From NCBI GenBank assembly GCA_027943335.1, contig BSBK01001581.1:316001-380000 (forward strand): a stretch of 64,000 nt of DNA, read 5' to 3'. The notes below the pieces were generated by a model that saw only the letters and a program-made list of their open reading frames with translations, did not search any database and was not told where the DNA came from. The stretch is from Chamaecyparis obtusa (Eukaryota; Streptophyta; Pinopsida; Cupressales; Cupressaceae). The position numbers were made by a program, and so were the translations under genes. Positions 61,060-64,000 of the stretch are shown here, piece after piece. The number at the start of each line of letters is the position of its first letter. Position 1 is the first letter of the stretch.

Positions 61060-64000
61060 TGTAATGCCCCACAACAAAACCATTGGACCAAAGGGGGTTA
61101 AAAAATATACTTTAAATTTTTTTTTGAAGCATGGAATAAACATCATGTAACTATGTGCATCACATAACCATAAACATAAGAAAGATACAAAATACAAGAG
61201 AATACATCATAATTATCACATGATTGTGCATATGCAGAAGACTAATAATCACTTCCAAATATTCTAATATACATAAATCACATACTCAGAATAGAGAACA
61301 CACATTCATGAGAGTTACCTACAAGGATTCATACAACATCCATGAATTACAAGAGGCTAATCCAGAAAGAACCCATAGCAATACAAAGAGGAGACTAATT
61401 CATTCTCAAATCCATCTAACTAAAGTTCATTTTAAATCCAAGTTAAATGTTCCTAACATGGTTAAACATGTATGTTAAATGCCAATTAACCATAGAATAA
61501 GTCATAAGACAAGAAATGATCCTCAAACGAACCTACACAAGTGAAATACTTAATATTATAATCAAAGGTTCCAAGGTGAATCCAATTACTTAGCAAGAAT
61601 GGAAAGATACATTGAAGTCGTCACATGAGAGTCATGTTGAAGAAAAAATGTTGATTCCTAAAATTTCATAGAAAGTCCTAAAATCTAGAAACTTTATTAT
61701 AACTCCTCTAAATCTAAAACCACTCTCAAATATCCTAAAAGTATTACATAAAATGTAACTTAAAGTATAATAAAGTAAAAATACATAAATTATACTTAAA
61801 TATTACATTTTATGTATTGTCCTAAGGCTAAAGCCAAATTGAGAATACATGAAAGACATCCAAGAACCCTCAGGAAACCAATCCAAAAGCATAAACATCT
61901 CATTTAGCTTCCAAAACTGAATGGAAAATCATACTAGGTACACACGCTAAAATTAGGCGCACGTGATAGTTTAGACGCAAATGCTAGTTCATGCAAATGC
62001 CAATTTTGACTAGAAAACTTTTGAGATAGAAAAAGTCTCAAATCAGTGATTCATAAATTCTGAATCAAGTTGCGGAAACATTGATCCACACAAATGTTGA
62101 ATCGGGAAGAAATGTTGATTCATGAATTTGGCTAAAAATACAAAGGGACAAAAGACAAAATGTAAGCTAACATCAACATATGGATGGTAAACATCTAGCT
62201 CCACACTAGGGAGTATCAGATAGCATAAATAAAGGCCATTACACTCATTTGCACCAATAAATGCATCATCCAAAACTATAAATAAAACAAAGATAATTAT
62301 TAAGAACATCAATGCATATATATGTACATATATCAATGGTACAACAAACAAGAGAAATATAATTGAGAACTCCATGCTCTGCATCTGTGACTCTGGAGGA
62401 AGGTTTCCATTTGTACATTGGTCCCTATTAGTGGTAAAGTACAAGACCACCCTACCATGTGGAGCCCTCCGGCCCACCCCATCATACTCACGAAGATAGT
62501 AACCCAACCAAAAACACAAGGTAACTACACACATCAAAGAAGACTAACACTCACACCAAATAGATACATGACTAAAGGACAATACAAAGCTCTAAGTATA
62601 ATCACAATGCAAGTGCATGAAGCAAGTAGGTCAAGGTCACTAGTTAGAGCTATCAAGGCTATAGTGTAGGGACTCAAGGTGGAGTGTCATTACTTGGCTC
62701 TCAGTAGCTGAAGTAGCATCGATTCTCATGTCAACATCCTCAAATGAACAAATACACATCTACCTTTGGTCAAAATCCATAGACAGATAGGTAGACATAT
62801 AACTATATTTTTCTCTATTAAATGTTTTGCCCTAATTTAATAGCATTAAGTTATCACTTTTTAAGAAAAACCATTCACATGAACTGTGTTGGCCACTTTT
62901 GGTCAGGGTCCACATAAGGAGCTAGTCCACTCCACTACCCAAACACGAGGCTCATCTTCTTCTACAACAAGGCACAAACAAAATAATACGATAAGGAAAA
63001 ATTCATAAAAGACTCTCAAAGTCATAAACTACAAAATATGATAACATAGGACTCAATTGGTCTCAAACCAAGAGTGCAGGTCCCTTGGGATTCTGACATG
63101 GTACACTCAATGTGCATGTGATGTGGTCTCAAACACTAGCACCACCAACTCAAGATGCGATCTCAAATCAAAAATTTTGCCAAAATCACAAGGAAAAGAA
63201 ATAACAAGTGTTCACGACACACTCAACTCGACACTTTTCTAGGAGTATGAATTTATCTGTGAATCTGAAAATCACAAATTAAAACCATAGGATGGTCAAA
63301 ATCATGGAGGAAAAGACATTCCAATGTTTGAAATATGACAAACATGCCAAACGACAAATTTGAGCAACACACAAAATGAGGTAGATATAAAATGCCTAAA
63401 AATCAAACATCATAAAAACTCACGAACTTAAAACTCTTTTTCCCTTAGGCACCCAACATCACATTTCTAAAAAAAATCTCATTTTTGGGCACACACAAAA
63501 ATTTGAGTAGCCTAACAACTCAAAACCCCCATTTTCTCAACATGAAAATACATATAAATTCATTGCAACCCAATTGGGTAAAGAAATCAAGGAAGAACAT
63601 GGGGGAATACTAATTCTCAATCCACTCAACTAATGCAAGTAAGTACACACATTAAAATGAATTAATTTAAAAATAGTGAGATGCCCTACCTCATTCAAAT
63701 GGAAAAAAACCTAAAACAAAGACTTAAATATCAAAACTCAACAGAAATGGATGAGATATTTGGAAAAGCGAAGCAATCCCGACAATGATCCAATGAGCCA
63801 CTCCTCACGAAGATATAACACTAGAATCAAACACAACCAACAAAACATGATTTTCTCCAATCAAGTTTGGAGCAAAATCAAAATTCTAGTGGAAACCAAC
63901 AATGAGAAGTGAGTGAAAAGAACTCACTTTTTCAACATAGAGGTATTTTAAAAAATGACCTTTTAAAAATAAATCACTTAAATTATTTAAGTGAACTATT
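61060..64000 (-). repeat. 5' LTR of element G, minus orientation; outer boundary not determined
   Basis: On the plus strand the LTR edge is TGTAATGCCCC, the inverse of the GGGGCATTACA terminus also used by element P. No second copy is inside the window, so the length is unknown and the far part may be flanking DNA. A GC-richer patch lies near 62445-62490. The 164-codon minus ORF at 62043-62537 has no recognised motif. I see nothing else in this stretch. Confidence 0.5.

Noticed and set aside
62043..62537. 164-codon minus ORF in the G LTR
   Set aside because: It has a hydrophobic, low-information composition with no domain motif and lies in a presumed LTR. I could not support it as a gene.

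Overview
This window contains no recognisable host gene. It is a stack of LTR retrotransposons nested inside one another, as expected from a repeat-rich intergenic part of a large plant nuclear genome. The tRNA-Met-type primer sites, the Copia and Ty3/Gypsy Tat-type polyproteins and a plant mobile domain (PMD) relic establish a land plant. A gymnosperm-like giant genome is only my guess. Most coding sequence is decayed.

Layout, with my own names for the elements. G is the outermost layer: a minus-strand LTR at 61060-64000, its primer site at 61046-61059, and body sequence at 57769-61045 that continues at 48517-49960. Two Copia elements interrupt G. F (plus strand, 49961-57763) is complete and flanked by ATTCC target duplications. 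C (minus strand) has its 5' LTR at 47000-48516, with gag to mid-integrase at 44867-46935 and late integrase plus reverse transcriptase at 5092-6518; its 3' end lies outside the window. C is split by a 38-kb block (6524-44861) flanked by CTCGG, and again by P (1-5091), a plus-strand LTR element with no coding capacity.

The 38-kb block is array A: four LTRs and three internal domains of one small non-autonomous family in a head-to-tail LTR-int-LTR-int-LTR-int-LTR order with a single target duplication. Each internal domain carries, on the minus strand, a gag-like ORF, an in-frame UAG and a long acidic ORF that runs through the polypurine tract into the LTR. Two later insertions enlarged the array. 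D (11239-30251, TSD GTATG) landed in internal domain 2, and Copia B (33043-40930, TSD AAGAG) landed in LTR 3.

D is itself a compound. A 15-kb Tat-type Gypsy unit (gag-PR-RT-RNaseH-RNaseH-INT, minus strand, broken) abuts a 4-kb unit with the same LTRs. The small unit's body is a PMD pseudogene in antisense orientation. The non-coding parts of both units carry fields of a degenerate ATCGCACGAT-like motif that I do not recognise.

From the nesting, the order of events is G, then C and F, then A and P inside C, then D and B inside A: four levels. The strongest evidence is the set of matching 5-bp target duplications at each re-entry point, and reading frames or LTR sequence that resume on the far side of each insertion.
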